From the NCBI RefSeq assembly GCF_039621805.1, contig NZ_CP155075.1:868001-932000 (forward strand): a stretch of DNA of 64,000 bases, written 5' to 3'. The number at the start of each line of letters is the position of its first letter. The stretch's first letter is position 1. Source of the DNA: Paraburkholderia sp. PREW-6R. GTDB taxonomy: Bacteria > Pseudomonadota > Gammaproteobacteria > Burkholderiales > Burkholderiaceae. Below are positions 18,088 through 26,779 of the stretch, piece after piece. The position numbers and the translations under genes were made by a program. The notes under the pieces are model-generated. The model worked only from the letters and a program-made list of their open reading frames with translations, was not told the DNA's origin and did no database searches.

Positions 18088-18739
18088 CGCCATCCGCGCG
18101 GGCAGAATGATCGCGTACCGCCGCTGCATCGAACTGGACTCTGGCTTCGCCACGCGCACTTTAACGCCGCGCGGATCGATGAAGCACCGGGCCAGCGGAT
18201 GAATGCGATTCGCCATGACAACGTCTGCCGCATACTGACTCGCGATAACAACTTTTATGCAAGCGAAGGCTCAGGGCGAGTGACTAGCGGAGCGATCCTC
18301 GTGTATTACGGCGTGATCCGTATCCTGAGAATCAAGGAGCTACTCGAACAACGATCCGGCAAGCTTAGATGATCTCGTGGCCCACCAGGCGTGTGCCCGA
18401 AGCGCCGCAATGAAGACCTATGGCGATTGCGCAGCCTGAAATCTGGTCTGGCTTACTCGCCCGGATCACCGCGTCGGAATTGCCGGCCCAGTACTCGTCA
18501 AAACCTCGAAATGCATGGCTGGTTTAATGCCCTCCTCGGCCGCCGACCGTGAGGGCTAACGTGAACGCCCCAGCCCGAAAGGCGCTTGTCATACGCGTCA
18601 CATGATTCAAGCGATACCGATATTCTTTGATGGTTTTACGCGTTCGTACGAATTCACAGTCATGACTTTTTTTCGGCGCAAAAATCTGACGTGAGCAGAT
18701 TGCTGGCTGATGATCAGTGCCATTCGTCGGAGAAATCGC
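18088..18739. other. 652-base region without a clear gene
   Basis: A 57-codon plus-strand frame at 18199-18372 (ending ELLEQRSGKLR) is open but has no Shine-Dalgarno and no recognised family. A short palindrome TTCGTACGAA lies at 18643-18652, about 90 bases before the next gene, and could be regulatory. The rest shows no structure I can support. Confidence 0.4.
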
Positions 18740-19003
18740 ATGTATTTGACCCGCGTCGCGGTGACGGCCCGTCAGGGAGAATTACACATGGTGCCCGTGT
18801 GGCGGAGCCTGCTGCACTTTGGTGTCAAGGCCCAAGAGTGGGGCGTCAATATTGACGCCCAGGAAAAACAGGAATCACTGCATCTGGATCTGATGTGCAA
18901 GGACGAACTGGAGCCTGAACAATTACGCGCGGAACTTCGCGCCAGTGTTCCCACAGCATTGTCAGTGGAAATCAGCCGCCCACCGTCGGTCGTGGTGGGA
19001 TGA
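18740..19003 (+). CDS. hypothetical protein, first gene of a coupled pair
   Basis: 87 aa from the ATG at 18740, with GGAG at 8-9 bases spacing. Text such as VWRSLLHFGVKAQEWGVNID and the acidic ESLHLDLMCKDELEPEQL looks like a compact alpha/beta domain. No family was recognised. Its stop overlaps the start of the next gene (ATGA), so the two proteins are probably made together. Confidence 0.72.
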   Translation: MYLTRVAVTARQGELHMVPVWRSLLHFGVKAQEWGVNIDAQEKQESLHLDLMCKDELEPEQLRAELRASVPTALSVEISRPPSVVVG

Positions 19004-19296
19004 ACGCCCAGTTCGACCTCCTTCCCATGGGCGAGCGCCCTAGCGAGGTTGTCGGTGAGGCGTCCTCCCCGGCTGGCGACGAGCTGTTGGCTGCGATCCT
19101 GCATGTGTTTGAACAAGTCGGCGGCTGGCACTGGGGCATCACCGTGTCCCAAGAGAAAGGATGCGGATTCAGGCTGACTGCTTTCAGCGAGAGTACGTTT
19201 CGGGCTGAAGCCGAAGAGCGTGCAGACGGTCATCAGGCGCTCGTCCGTGCCTCGATGGCAGCTCTCACGCTGCAACGTCCATTCGAGTGCACATAG
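19000..19296 (+). CDS. hypothetical protein, second gene of a coupled pair
   Basis: 98 aa, start overlaps the stop of the preceding gene. Contains DELLAAILHVFEQVGGWHWG, and a segment SQEKGCGFRLTAFSES. No family recognised and no signal peptide. The four-base overlap and similar size suggest a two-subunit cytosolic complex; function unknown. Confidence 0.7.
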   Translation: MNAQFDLLPMGERPSEVVGEASSPAGDELLAAILHVFEQVGGWHWGITVSQEKGCGFRLTAFSESTFRAEAEERADGHQALVRASMAALTLQRPFECT

Positions 19297-19414
19297 TGTA
19301 GGGCGGCTGCCCGGCGTTTTCGACATTGCCTTGCCCACGTCTTTGAAGCGGGACGAGGCTGCTTGACGGGCTCACCACGTTCATTACATTATCCTTTCTG
19401 TCGTGATATTCTCA

Positions 19415-19515
19415 CGCCTGTCTTTGGGCGTAGCAGGCTCCCGCCTGGAAGCGCCTGCGTCTACCTTCCTGGTCACACAAATAGCCGTCTGATTGGCAAG
19501 ACCATCGACACACCA
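19415..19515 (+). ncRNA. yybP-ykoY-like manganese riboswitch (orphan)
   Basis: The leader begins with GTCTTTGGGCGTAGC and ends near 19496-19506 with GGCAAGACC, the two conserved blocks of the yybP-ykoY aptamer as I remember it. GTCTT at the 5' side can pair with AAGAC at the 3' side to form P1. A GC-rich stem (AGGC...GCCT) follows the first block. It lies 60-70 bases upstream of a broken mntP, the usual target of this riboswitch in proteobacteria, which strengthens the call. The first block is one base shorter than the consensus I recall, so it may be decaying too. Boundaries are approximate. Confidence 0.55.
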
Positions 19516-19577
19516 AGCGACCGGTCGGGCACCGCGGTGCGTCGCAGTTTTCCGCCCGACCATGAGCATTCCCCTTC

Positions 19578-19856
19578 ATGAATCCAGTCGCCACACGGTT
19601 TCTCGCCTTCGCCACGTCCACCGATGCATTTGTCGCAGCCATCGGAAAGGGCACCACCCTACGTCGTCCACACTGGCGCAAAGCCCTTGGAACAGGTCTG
19701 TTCTTTGGTGTGATCGAAGCGTTCATGCCTCTTTTTGGCCGGTTCGCCGAGGTGCTACGCGGCCGGATGATTGGAAGGCGCGCGGAAATGGCATAAGGCA
19801 TTGTCCTGACCAGTATCGGCAGTGTCATTCTTGCTGAACACCTCAAGCCTTCCTGA
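19578..19856 (+). pseudogene. mntP: mntP manganese efflux pump remnant
   Basis: The first 50 residues match the MntP N terminus (LAFATSTDAFVAAIGKG, then ALGTGLFFGVIEAFMPLFG). After that only short pieces remain: LRGRMI, which matches the middle of MntP, and RRAEMA followed by an in-frame TAA at 19794. Beyond the stop the frame continues with GIVLTSIGSVILAEHLKPS, the MntP C terminus. Intact MntP is about 190 aa; roughly 100 internal residues, including most membrane helices, are gone. Internal deletion plus a stop makes a functional pump very unlikely. Preceded by a riboswitch-like leader. Confidence 0.8.
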
Positions 19857-19937
19857 ACCGCTCAGCCGTACGTTAAAACGCCCTACCGCTCTTCGCAAGA
19901 CGAGCGCACGAACACCGATAATTTTCCATTCGATTTT

Positions 19938-20501
19938 ATGAAACAAACGCGTCCTACAGAAAAGACCAGTGGCCGTCCTACCAACTTCGCCGAGTACATT
20001 ATCGAGCAGGGACTTTTTCAGATCCGCTGGTTCCTCGCACCAATCTATGTGGGGCTCGCGCTGAGTCTCGTGCTTATCCTGATCAAGTTCGGCCAGGAAA
20101 GCTGGGAAATGGCCCGACATGCGTTGTCCATCAGCGGGGAAAACACCATTCTCGGCGTTCTGTCGCTTATCGATCTATCGCTGATGGCAAACCTGCTTCT
20201 CATGATGATCTTTGGCGGTTACCAGAACTTCGTATCCAAACTCGAACTTGGCGGTCACGAAGACACTCCGGAGTGGATTGGGCATGTAGGGTTCAGCGAT
20301 CTCAAACTCAAACTGATGGCGTCCATCGTCGCAATTTCAGCGATTGAGGTGCTTAAGGCTTTTATGACCATTGGCAGCGCGAGCAATCGCGAACTTATCT
20401 GGGGAATTGCCATCCATATGACGTTCGTTGTTTCCGCCGTGCTGCTGGCATTGATGGATCTGATAACGGCCCGCGCACGCAAGTACTCGGAGACGCAATA
20501 A
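19938..20501 (+). CDS. UPF0114 (YqhA) family membrane protein
   Basis: 187 aa with about four transmembrane segments (near 30-52, 75-95, 128-145, 155-175). The family signature is clear in MIFGGYQNFVSKLELGGH and PEWIGHVGFSDLKLKLMASI. Function of UPF0114 proteins is unknown; they sit in the inner membrane. The start has no strong Shine-Dalgarno. Single gene. Confidence 0.9.
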   Translation: MKQTRPTEKTSGRPTNFAEYIIEQGLFQIRWFLAPIYVGLALSLVLILIKFGQESWEMARHALSISGENTILGVLSLIDLSLMANLLLMMIFGGYQNFVSKLELGGHEDTPEWIGHVGFSDLKLKLMASIVAISAIEVLKAFMTIGSASNRELIWGIAIHMTFVVSAVLLALMDLITARARKYSETQ

Positions 20502-20922
20502 GTCTCACGAACGGCAGCAACGCGGGGCGGGTTAGATCCCGACGAGCGCCGATGATTTCGTTTGACCGTGGTGCCGCGCCGCATCGCTAACGGGAGCGGG
20601 TCAACCTCTTCCCTATTGACTACAACTGTTGCTGTAACGATTGCAGATGTCCGCCAATGTGTGATTCCATCCGCCTGATGCCCTGGAAAGCAAGCTCATG
20701 CAGGCGTCCACTCGTTGCGTCACGATGCAGCGCGAGCCCGGCGCAACATAGCCCCAGATAGACATCGCCGTAGTCACACATGCGTGCATGCATACGCGCC
20801 CAACTACCGGCTGCCGCGTCGCACGCTGAGCTCTCCTCCGAGCAGAAAGACGACGGCATCGGAGCAGAATGAGGGTTTACCCAAATCCAGCAACAATCCC
20901 TTCCTGACATCGGCCTTAATCT
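20502..20922. other. intergenic region with a possible small minus-strand gene
   Basis: A minus-strand frame ending at 20620 reads MCDYGDVYLGLCCAGLALH and ends RMESHIGGHLQSLQQQL, which looks protein-like (about 55-100 aa depending on start). No start context or family was recognised, so it is not called as a gene. Confidence 0.3.
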
Positions 20923-20976
20923 TAAGCACATGCTTACCTAGACTGTAGTCATTGATTACGAACAGGGTGTTCGTAA
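20923..20976. promoter_or_regulatory. two perfect dyads upstream of the DUF4148 gene
   Basis: TAAGCA-CA-TGCTTA at 20923-20936 and TTACGAACA-GGG-TGTTCGTAA at 20956-20976 (9-base perfect arms). They end 31 bases before the DUF4148 start, so they overlap the expected promoter. Likely regulator-binding sites; the binding proteins are unknown. Confidence 0.55.
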
Positions 20977-21007
20977 CAGGACAAAGCAAAGTCTGGAGGT
21001 AAGTATC

Positions 21008-21319
21008 ATGAAGTCCCTTATTCAAGCCGTTGTCGTTGCATCTGCCCTTGTTGCTCCCGTTGTTGTATTCGCCCAATCGAATGCGCCTGTCACGCGGGCA
21101 CAGGTACGCGCCGAACTGGTCCAACTCGAGAAGGCTGGCTACAACCCGGCCCATGGCGAAGATCCCTATTACCCCACTGACATTCAGGCTGCTGAAGCGA
21201 AGGTAAGTGCGCAGAACGGCGCGGCAAGCGGTTACGGCGGTGTCGTGAGTGGTTCTTCGGAAGCAGGACGCCCCGCCGTGTCGAAGGCGGACTGGAACGC
21301 GATGTACAGCCACCCGTAA
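21008..21319 (+). CDS. DUF4148 domain-containing exported protein
   Basis: 103 aa with a Sec signal peptide cleaved after VVVFAQ (about residue 23). The mature part has the family pattern VTRAQVRAELVQLEKAGYNP, then YYPTDIQAAEAKV. DUF4148 proteins are small, abundant periplasmic proteins of Burkholderiaceae with unknown role, often present in many copies. TGGAGGT gives a strong ribosome site. Single gene with dyads upstream and a hairpin 36 bases after the stop. Confidence 0.92.
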   Translation: MKSLIQAVVVASALVAPVVVFAQSNAPVTRAQVRAELVQLEKAGYNPAHGEDPYYPTDIQAAEAKVSAQNGAASGYGGVVSGSSEAGRPAVSKADWNAMYSHP

Positions 21320-21355
21320 TGCGTTGATTTCGAATGTACGGGGCAGCTGCCAGAA

Positions 21356-21380
21356 GCACCTGGCCTGAACGGCCAGGTGC
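21356..21380 (+). terminator. strong hairpin after the DUF4148 gene
   Basis: Perfect 10-base stem GCACCTGGCC/GGCCAGGTGC with loop TGAAC. No T-run follows, so it may act as a transcript-end stabiliser or a Rho-dependent or bidirectional stop rather than a classical intrinsic terminator. Confidence 0.6.
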
Positions 21381-21494
21381 GCCGTACTTCTGCCCGCCCC
21401 TATTTGAAGAATTGCCTCGCTAGCGCGGCAATGCCCGAGAGCGCGGCCAGTTTCGTATTGGTACCTCCGCCGTCGGGCTCCCGATGGCTTCGCT

Positions 21495-21526
21495 CAGACC
21501 TTCCCCGGTCTGGGCGCTTTTTATCC
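21495..21526 (+). terminator. intrinsic terminator-like hairpin
   Basis: Stem CAGACC/GGTCTG (21495-21500 and 21507-21512), then GGCGC and a TTTTT run. Lies between two other hairpins in an otherwise gene-free 434-base region. Confidence 0.5.
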
Positions 21527-21548
21527 TTTATGACAGCACAGCCGGATC

Positions 21549-21577
21549 AGCCCGCCCCTTCCTGGCGGGCTTTTTTT
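21549..21577 (+). terminator. intrinsic terminator
   Basis: Stem AGCCCGCC/GGCGGGCT (21549-21556 and 21564-21571) followed by seven T. This is a textbook Rho-independent terminator on the plus strand, yet no plus-strand gene ends within 200 bases, so it may end an unannotated RNA. Confidence 0.8.
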
Positions 21578-21753
21578 CGGTGCACCCTGCCGGGCACACC
21601 AACGTAAAAGGCGCCGGCTTCGAAGTCGAATAATCTGCCGCGCATCAACGATAGCGCTGGAGCGTCTTTCCATCGCCACGACGTTCGGCTCGACAAACCG
21701 ATTTTCAACAAGAGTGGTCGTTACAATGGTTACGCAAACCCTTGGAGATAATC

Positions 21754-22464
21754 TTGAATAATCAGAAGATCCGAGTCGGTCTCCTCCTCTTCCCCGGACT
21801 GACACAACTTGACCTGACTGGACCGGCAGAAGTATTCGGACGGATGCCCGGTGCCGAGATTCATCTACTTTGGAAAACGCTCGACCCCGTATCGTCCGAC
21901 CGTGGACTCACGATTCTGCCCACCACGACATTCGAGGGCTGCCCTACATTGGATGTCATCTGCGTTCCAGGCGGGCCGGGCCAGATCGAACTCATGGAAG
22001 ATGGGATCACACTAGACTTCCTCAGAAAGGCTGCTGCCGGTTGCAAACTGGTTACATCGGTTTGTACTGGATCACTTGTTCTGGCAGCAGCGGGCTTGCT
22101 CACCGGCTATCGGGCAACGTGCCATTGGTCCTCTATCGACCAGTTGAGTTTGCTCGGCGTTGAACCCGTACAAGAACGCGTTGTGCGGGACCGCAATCGA
22201 ATCACAGGCGCTGGCGTGACCTCTGGTATTGACTTCGCTCTCACCGTTGTCGCAGATCTGGTAGGTCATCAAATCGCTCAAGAGATCCAGCTCCAGATGG
22301 AATACGATCCGGCTCCACCCTATCAGGCGGGATCGCCGCGCACTGCTCCGCCTGCAGTGACTGAAGCGATTCGCGAGAAAAATGCCTCCTTCATCGAGCA
22401 ACGCAGGACTGCGACAAAGCGTGCGGCAGAAAACCTCGCCAGCGCGCTGAAGGAGTCGGATTAG
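21754..22464 (+). CDS. DJ-1/PfpI family protein, isonitrile hydratase-like
   Basis: 236 aa from the TTG at 21754, chosen because GGAG lies six bases upstream; another TTG at 21742 is less well placed. The DJ-1/PfpI fold is shown by GLLLFPGLTQLDLTGPAEVF, the PGGPGQ turn and the nucleophile elbow SVCTGSLVLAAAGLL with a likely catalytic Cys. The later CHWSSIDQL motif matches isonitrile hydratases, which hydrate isonitriles to N-formyl amides. No AraC domain is fused. The substrate is inferred. Confidence 0.85.
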   Translation: MNNQKIRVGLLLFPGLTQLDLTGPAEVFGRMPGAEIHLLWKTLDPVSSDRGLTILPTTTFEGCPTLDVICVPGGPGQIELMEDGITLDFLRKAAAGCKLVTSVCTGSLVLAAAGLLTGYRATCHWSSIDQLSLLGVEPVQERVVRDRNRITGAGVTSGIDFALTVVADLVGHQIAQEIQLQMEYDPAPPYQAGSPRTAPPAVTEAIREKNASFIEQRRTATKRAAENLASALKESD

Positions 22465-22678
22465 CACTGAATGCCCGCGATCTTGACCAAAGCTTCGGGC
22501 CTCCGGAGTTGGGCGACCTCTGCCTCACGCGATCAGCGCGTGCAGTAGGACCCGGCGGTCGGCACCGCAAGCCGCCAAAAACAGACAGTCTGGCCCATCC
22601 CGCTACAAACTTCCGGGATGATGTCGATTTTCGATCACCAGCTTCGTCGTCAGGTTATTCACACCGAAAGGATCTCCC

Positions 22679-23050
22679 ATGAAATACCTCGGCTTGGCTT
22701 ACTTTAACCACGAAAAATTCGCCGCGATGGCGCCTGACGACGTCAAGAAACTGGTGAGCCAATGCCCCGCATTGGACGACAGGATGCGGGCTACCGACAA
22801 GGTACTGGTCTCCGCATCGCTTGGCGATCTGGACACATGGAGGACGCTCCACCCGCGCGGTGGTAAAACGCACGTCACCGACGGGCCCTATATCGAGTCG
22901 AAGGAGGTGGTGGGCGGCCTGTTCATCATCGAGGCGGATACCCATGACGAGGCGTTGCGCATCGCTTCCATGCACCCGGCGGCCACGCTGGGCGAAGAAG
23001 GTGGATGGGTCGTCGAGCTGATTCCCTTGGATTTCTACTGGTCCCGATGA
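22679..23050 (+). CDS. YCII-related (YciI/DGPF) domain protein
   Basis: 123 aa. The family motif DGPYIESKEVVGGLFIIEA is clear, followed by EALRIASMHPAA and the conserved C-terminal VELIPL. These small ferredoxin-like-fold proteins often accompany ECF sigma factors or act as dimeric enzymes; here no sigma factor is adjacent. Ribosome site AAAGGA stands upstream of the ATG. Possibly a stand-alone gene. Confidence 0.9.
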   Translation: MKYLGLAYFNHEKFAAMAPDDVKKLVSQCPALDDRMRATDKVLVSASLGDLDTWRTLHPRGGKTHVTDGPYIESKEVVGGLFIIEADTHDEALRIASMHPAATLGEEGGWVVELIPLDFYWSR

Positions 23051-23239
23051 GGGCGTGGACGTCGGTATCAACTGTGCGGAGGCGCTCTGTTTTCCTCGAA
23101 CGCCTTTACGGCTTCGTGAGTCATCGCGACCATGCTACTCCTGGGCCGAGCGGCGACGCCTGTGATCGACCTGGAGCGGTCCCTTCCAAAAACCCGTTAG
23201 CGGCCGTTGGGTGCAAAGGAATTCGAATGTAGTTTTAGA

Positions 23240-24265
23240 TCACGGGGTTTCGAGTGCGCCCCACTGTTCGAGCTTCCCGACTTGTTTTTCGAGCCATTCC
23301 GGCGGAAGCGCTGCGGAGCCCCATTCGCCGCTGCGGCTCGCATACTCACCCAAAAACCAGAAATGGCGGGCGGAAACAAATAGCGCTATCGCCGAATAAT
23401 CACTCGGAGACAATGGCGACACCTCGCGATAGCCATCGACGAAGCACCTCCACTGTTCGCTTTGCTCGGCGCTCAACTCCAGTTCCCTGTTGTTCAACAA
23501 TACAGCCCAAAGGTAGACCGCAAGATCGTATGCGAGGTAACCTGGGCCCCCGTCGTCAAAGTCGAAAAAAGAACCAACACGGCGGCCGTCCGGAGAGCTT
23601 GTCATAAACGTGTTTCCGCCATGGCAGTCACCGTGGCAGAAGACCGTGGTCAGTTGCGTCGTTGCTTCGATTTTTGCGATCAGGCTGGAGGCTATTTCTC
23701 TCAGGCGCCCCGCCAGGAGGTCATCCATTGATGCGTGATTCAATAGCCGTTGTAACGGCCGAATCACCAGATGCTGAAGATCCAGCACGTAATGACTGGC
23801 CGGCCCGCTATAGTCTTGCGCCAAACGATGCAGAGTGGCGAGGCTGGCAGCCATGGCTTTCGTGTCCTGCAGGTCGGTACCGGGAGGATCACCTGCAAGG
23901 AACTCAAACACGACAAGCGAGCGGCGACCCTCAGCGGCGTAGACCTCGATACTCAGTGCGCCCGTGTTCGTGGAAAGCGGCGCCGCCACGTCGCCGCCCG
24001 CGGCCTTCAGATGACAGAGAAGCGAGGTCTCATAGGCGACGTTTGATTCTCCCCTCGCTCGACGCGAACTGAGGCGTGCTATCTTGCTGCGGCCATCGGG
24101 GAAGCGAAGAAGATAAACATCGTTGAAACCTCTGTTCAGCAAGCCGCATTCGAACGGTGATTCAAACGGGTATGTCGAGGCAATGAGATCGCGAAGGTCG
24201 GTTGCATCTATTGTCGAATACGCGGCGCGCAGTGGCTTGGAGGACAATAACCCATGGTCTGCCAT
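23240..24265 (-). CDS. aminoglycoside phosphotransferase-family kinase
   Basis: 341 aa from the ATG at 24265, where GGGAG stands seven bases upstream. The kinase-like catalytic loop is FCHGDCHGGNTF, and the metal-binding motif is FFDFDDGGPGYLAYDLA. The N-terminal glycine loop lies near LLNRGFNDVYLLRF. Close in layout to the homoserine-kinase-II/YihE (SrkA) type of small-molecule or protein kinase; the substrate cannot be named. Follows an EamA transporter gene on the same strand after 143 bases. Confidence 0.88.
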   Translation of the reverse strand: MADHGLLSSKPLRAAYSTIDATDLRDLIASTYPFESPFECGLLNRGFNDVYLLRFPDGRSKIARLSSRRARGESNVAYETSLLCHLKAAGGDVAAPLSTNTGALSIEVYAAEGRRSLVVFEFLAGDPPGTDLQDTKAMAASLATLHRLAQDYSGPASHYVLDLQHLVIRPLQRLLNHASMDDLLAGRLREIASSLIAKIEATTQLTTVFCHGDCHGGNTFMTSSPDGRRVGSFFDFDDGGPGYLAYDLAVYLWAVLLNNRELELSAEQSEQWRCFVDGYREVSPLSPSDYSAIALFVSARHFWFLGEYASRSGEWGSAALPPEWLEKQVGKLEQWGALETP

Positions 24266-24408
24266 ACACATGCTCCCGAACAGGTCTGATCGGATATTCT
24301 GCGCGTGTTTGCTTTCAGCAAGCAATCGCCGACGCCTGCCTCGATTGTCAACCACTTCGAGCCAGGCCTTTATTAACACAAGCTGGCCAAACGCCGATGG
24401 ATAACCCG

Positions 24409-25311
24409 TCAGGCGAGCGGACCTTCCTTGTCTTTGCGGCTAGCCGCGACCGCGATGGCGCTCCCGACGATGAGTGCTATTCCCGCAAGAGACAGTGGCC
24501 GAAGCGTCTCGCCCCATACGACGTAGCCGAATAGCGCCGCCCATACTATGCTCGTGTAGTTATACGGTGCGAGCTTGCCCGCGTCCGCCTGGCGAAAGGC
24601 GACGGTCATCAGAATCTGTCCTGCGGTCGCGAAAGCGCCGACGAGTGCCATGATCAACAGTGCTCCCACAGATGGGGTGCGCCAGTTGAACACGAGCGTA
24701 AAGCCAGTAATAATCATACCCACCAAGGTGAAAAACAGAACCGTCGTCGCTGAGTCATCGGTAGATCGTATTCGCTTGATCTGAACGATGGACAGTGCGC
24801 CGAAAAAGGCGCTCAACAGAAGGAACGTTGGACCCCACCAGCTTGACTGACTGCCACCTGGGCGAACCACAAGCAGCACCCCACAGAATCCGACAAGCGC
24901 CGCCGCGACTCCACTTCCAGTCCACCGCTCTTTCAAAATCAGCGGCGCGAGCAGGATGACAATCAGCGTCTCAGAATACGCAAGGGCGACCGCTTCTCCC
25001 AACGGAACGTAAGGTAAGCCTGCAAAGAACAGCCCTGACGCGCCGAGCAGTGTCAGCGCACGTACAGTCTGCCCTTTGATGTCGATGTTGACCAGTCGCT
25101 CAGTTAACGAAAGACGTCCTCGGCAACAGATCGCTACCGCCGGTACCAGACCGAAGAGCATTCGGAAGAATGTCACCTCATTCGCTGGATACTGCAGTGC
25201 GACCGTCTTCGCCAATGCATCCACTACGGCAAAGCAAAACATTGACGCAAGTATGCTGGCTACGCTGTTCAACGGAAGCGCGGTAGTCAGTGTTGCGCTG
25301 GGCGATGGCAT
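24409..25311 (-). CDS. EamA/DMT family transporter
   Basis: 300 aa from the ATG at 25311; an upstream TTG at 25323 is also possible and neither has a good Shine-Dalgarno. Ten hydrophobic segments form two EamA repeats, with ends such as LPYVPLGEAVALAYSETLIV and KLAPYNYTSIVWAALFGY. The inner-membrane drug/metabolite transporters of this group export amino acids or other small metabolites. Its neighbour downstream is a phosphotransferase, which may be cotranscribed. Confidence 0.9.
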   Translation of the reverse strand: MPSPSATLTTALPLNSVASILASMFCFAVVDALAKTVALQYPANEVTFFRMLFGLVPAVAICCRGRLSLTERLVNIDIKGQTVRALTLLGASGLFFAGLPYVPLGEAVALAYSETLIVILLAPLILKERWTGSGVAAALVGFCGVLLVVRPGGSQSSWWGPTFLLLSAFFGALSIVQIKRIRSTDDSATTVLFFTLVGMIITGFTLVFNWRTPSVGALLIMALVGAFATAGQILMTVAFRQADAGKLAPYNYTSIVWAALFGYVVWGETLRPLSLAGIALIVGSAIAVAASRKDKEGPLA

Positions 25312-25798
25312 CGTGGTACGCAAGTTTGAATAGTATCGGCATCATCTCATACACCCGAATACTGCCCCGTCAGCGGGGCGAACCCGTATTCGATACAGAC
25401 TTCCTATTGCGAATAGACGATGCGACACGAATGGAAATCCCGAACGCTCGGGAAGAAATGGCCCTGATCCATTCGAGTTGAATGTCAACAATCTATACAT
25501 GCTCACCGAATGGCCGGAACTGACAAAAATCGTGAAGTTCAAACCACTCGGCGCTCATCGCATGAGCCTCAATTTGCAAAGTTCAGCACACGACTCCATG
25601 CGGTCAATCACGACTGCACGGCAAACAGCCGTTATTCACGGACGTCGACCCCGGCGCTGCGTTCGGCTTTAACACAACCAGTGATGACTGCCCGTCGGCC
25701 TTAGCTGCACCCTCCCGCTCTCGTGCTTGCCATTCCGGTGGCTGTTTCGGCCTTGACGGCCTGCACCCGTGGCACGCGCGCCGCCACAACGCACACCG
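25312..25798. other. intergenic region
   Basis: 487 bases. A short plus-strand frame (25478-25672) has protein-like text near MLTEWPELTKIVKFKPLG, faintly like DUF2442 proteins, but the start is weak and the second half looks random. I do not call it. Confidence 0.35.
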
Positions 25799-26779
25799 TC
25801 AGACTGTGATCAACGTTTGCTCGCCGGGCTTTAATACCGAGACCCGCAGCGAGGGCGCCACGTGCGAGGCAGCCTGACGGTATTGCTCACCCGCCTCGAC
25901 ACCCAGCACCAGTCCGTTGTGCGCGTAATGCACCGGGATGCCATGGGAAACGCCCACCCACGCACTGGCCCGCGCCGCGTCCGACGGATCCATCGTGAAC
26001 GGACCGCCACCCGCAGATACGATGCCCAAGTCGGGCTTGTAACGCTCACCGATCATTCGCATGTCGCCGAAAAGATCGGTGTCTCCGCTCAGGTACACAC
26101 GAACCCCACCGATGTCGAGGATGAAGCCTGCCGCCGGATAGCCACACAAGTTGGAGTGCAGGGCGGGAATCAGGCGAGCCGACATGTCGCCGTGCCGGGA
26201 CACTCCGCCAAAGTTCATCCCCGCACCGCCGTTCACCACGATCTTCGCGGGATCGAGACTCGCCTTACGAAACTCCGGCACCAGCGCAGAGCGCATCATG
26301 TCGCTCTGCCCCGTGGTCTTGACTGGCAGCCCGGCGTCGTTCAGCGCTTTGAGCATCTCGAAGTAATCGCCCATGTGGTCGCCATGGTCATGGGTGAGCA
26401 GTACAAAGACGGCATCGGGATTCTTGCCAGCAACATAGTCGGCGAATCCCTTGGCACTGGCATATTCCGGCGGCTTCTTGACGCCGAAACGATCCCAGCC
26501 CGCATTGTTCCAGATCCACGCGTCGCCGTACGCAATCTGTTTGTAGTCAGGTGTGGCGAGTTCCACGACGCCACCGCCGAGCCAACGCACGAGCAGCTTG
26601 CCGCCGGTGCGCGGTGTCGCCCAATGGTCGTCTTTCGGCACGGTAGAGGCGGTCGCTGAGGCGGTGCTTGCGAGCGCGATCGCGCCACCCAAAGAGAAAC
26701 CGCCACGAACGAAATCCCTGCGCCGGCGGCCGTCGTCTTCCAGCTCCTCCGGCTCCTGCGATGTGGTCTGCGAATCCAT
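25799..26779 (-). CDS. Tat-exported metallo-beta-lactamase-fold hydrolase
   Basis: 326 aa from the ATG at 26779 with AAGGAG upstream. A twin-arginine signal (RRRRDFVRGG, then a hydrophobic Ala-rich stretch) is followed by the MBL fold: LTHDHGDHMGDYF is the zinc motif, HSNLCGY supplies a further His, and YLSGDTDLFGDM supplies the bridging Asp. Resembles UlaG-like/YycJ-like predicted hydrolases, and the Tat signal suggests periplasmic action after folding with its metal. Substrate unknown. Confidence 0.9.
   Translation of the reverse strand: MDSQTTSQEPEELEDDGRRRRDFVRGGFSLGGAIALASTASATASTVPKDDHWATPRTGGKLLVRWLGGGVVELATPDYKQIAYGDAWIWNNAGWDRFGVKKPPEYASAKGFADYVAGKNPDAVFVLLTHDHGDHMGDYFEMLKALNDAGLPVKTTGQSDMMRSALVPEFRKASLDPAKIVVNGGAGMNFGGVSRHGDMSARLIPALHSNLCGYPAAGFILDIGGVRVYLSGDTDLFGDMRMIGERYKPDLGIVSAGGGPFTMDPSDAARASAWVGVSHGIPVHYAHNGLVLGVEAGEQYRQAASHVAPSLRVSVLKPGEQTLITV

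Noticed and set aside
18199..18372. 57-codon plus-strand frame between MarR and the unknown pair
   Set aside because: No Shine-Dalgarno, no family and no sign of conservation visible by eye. Kept only as a remark.
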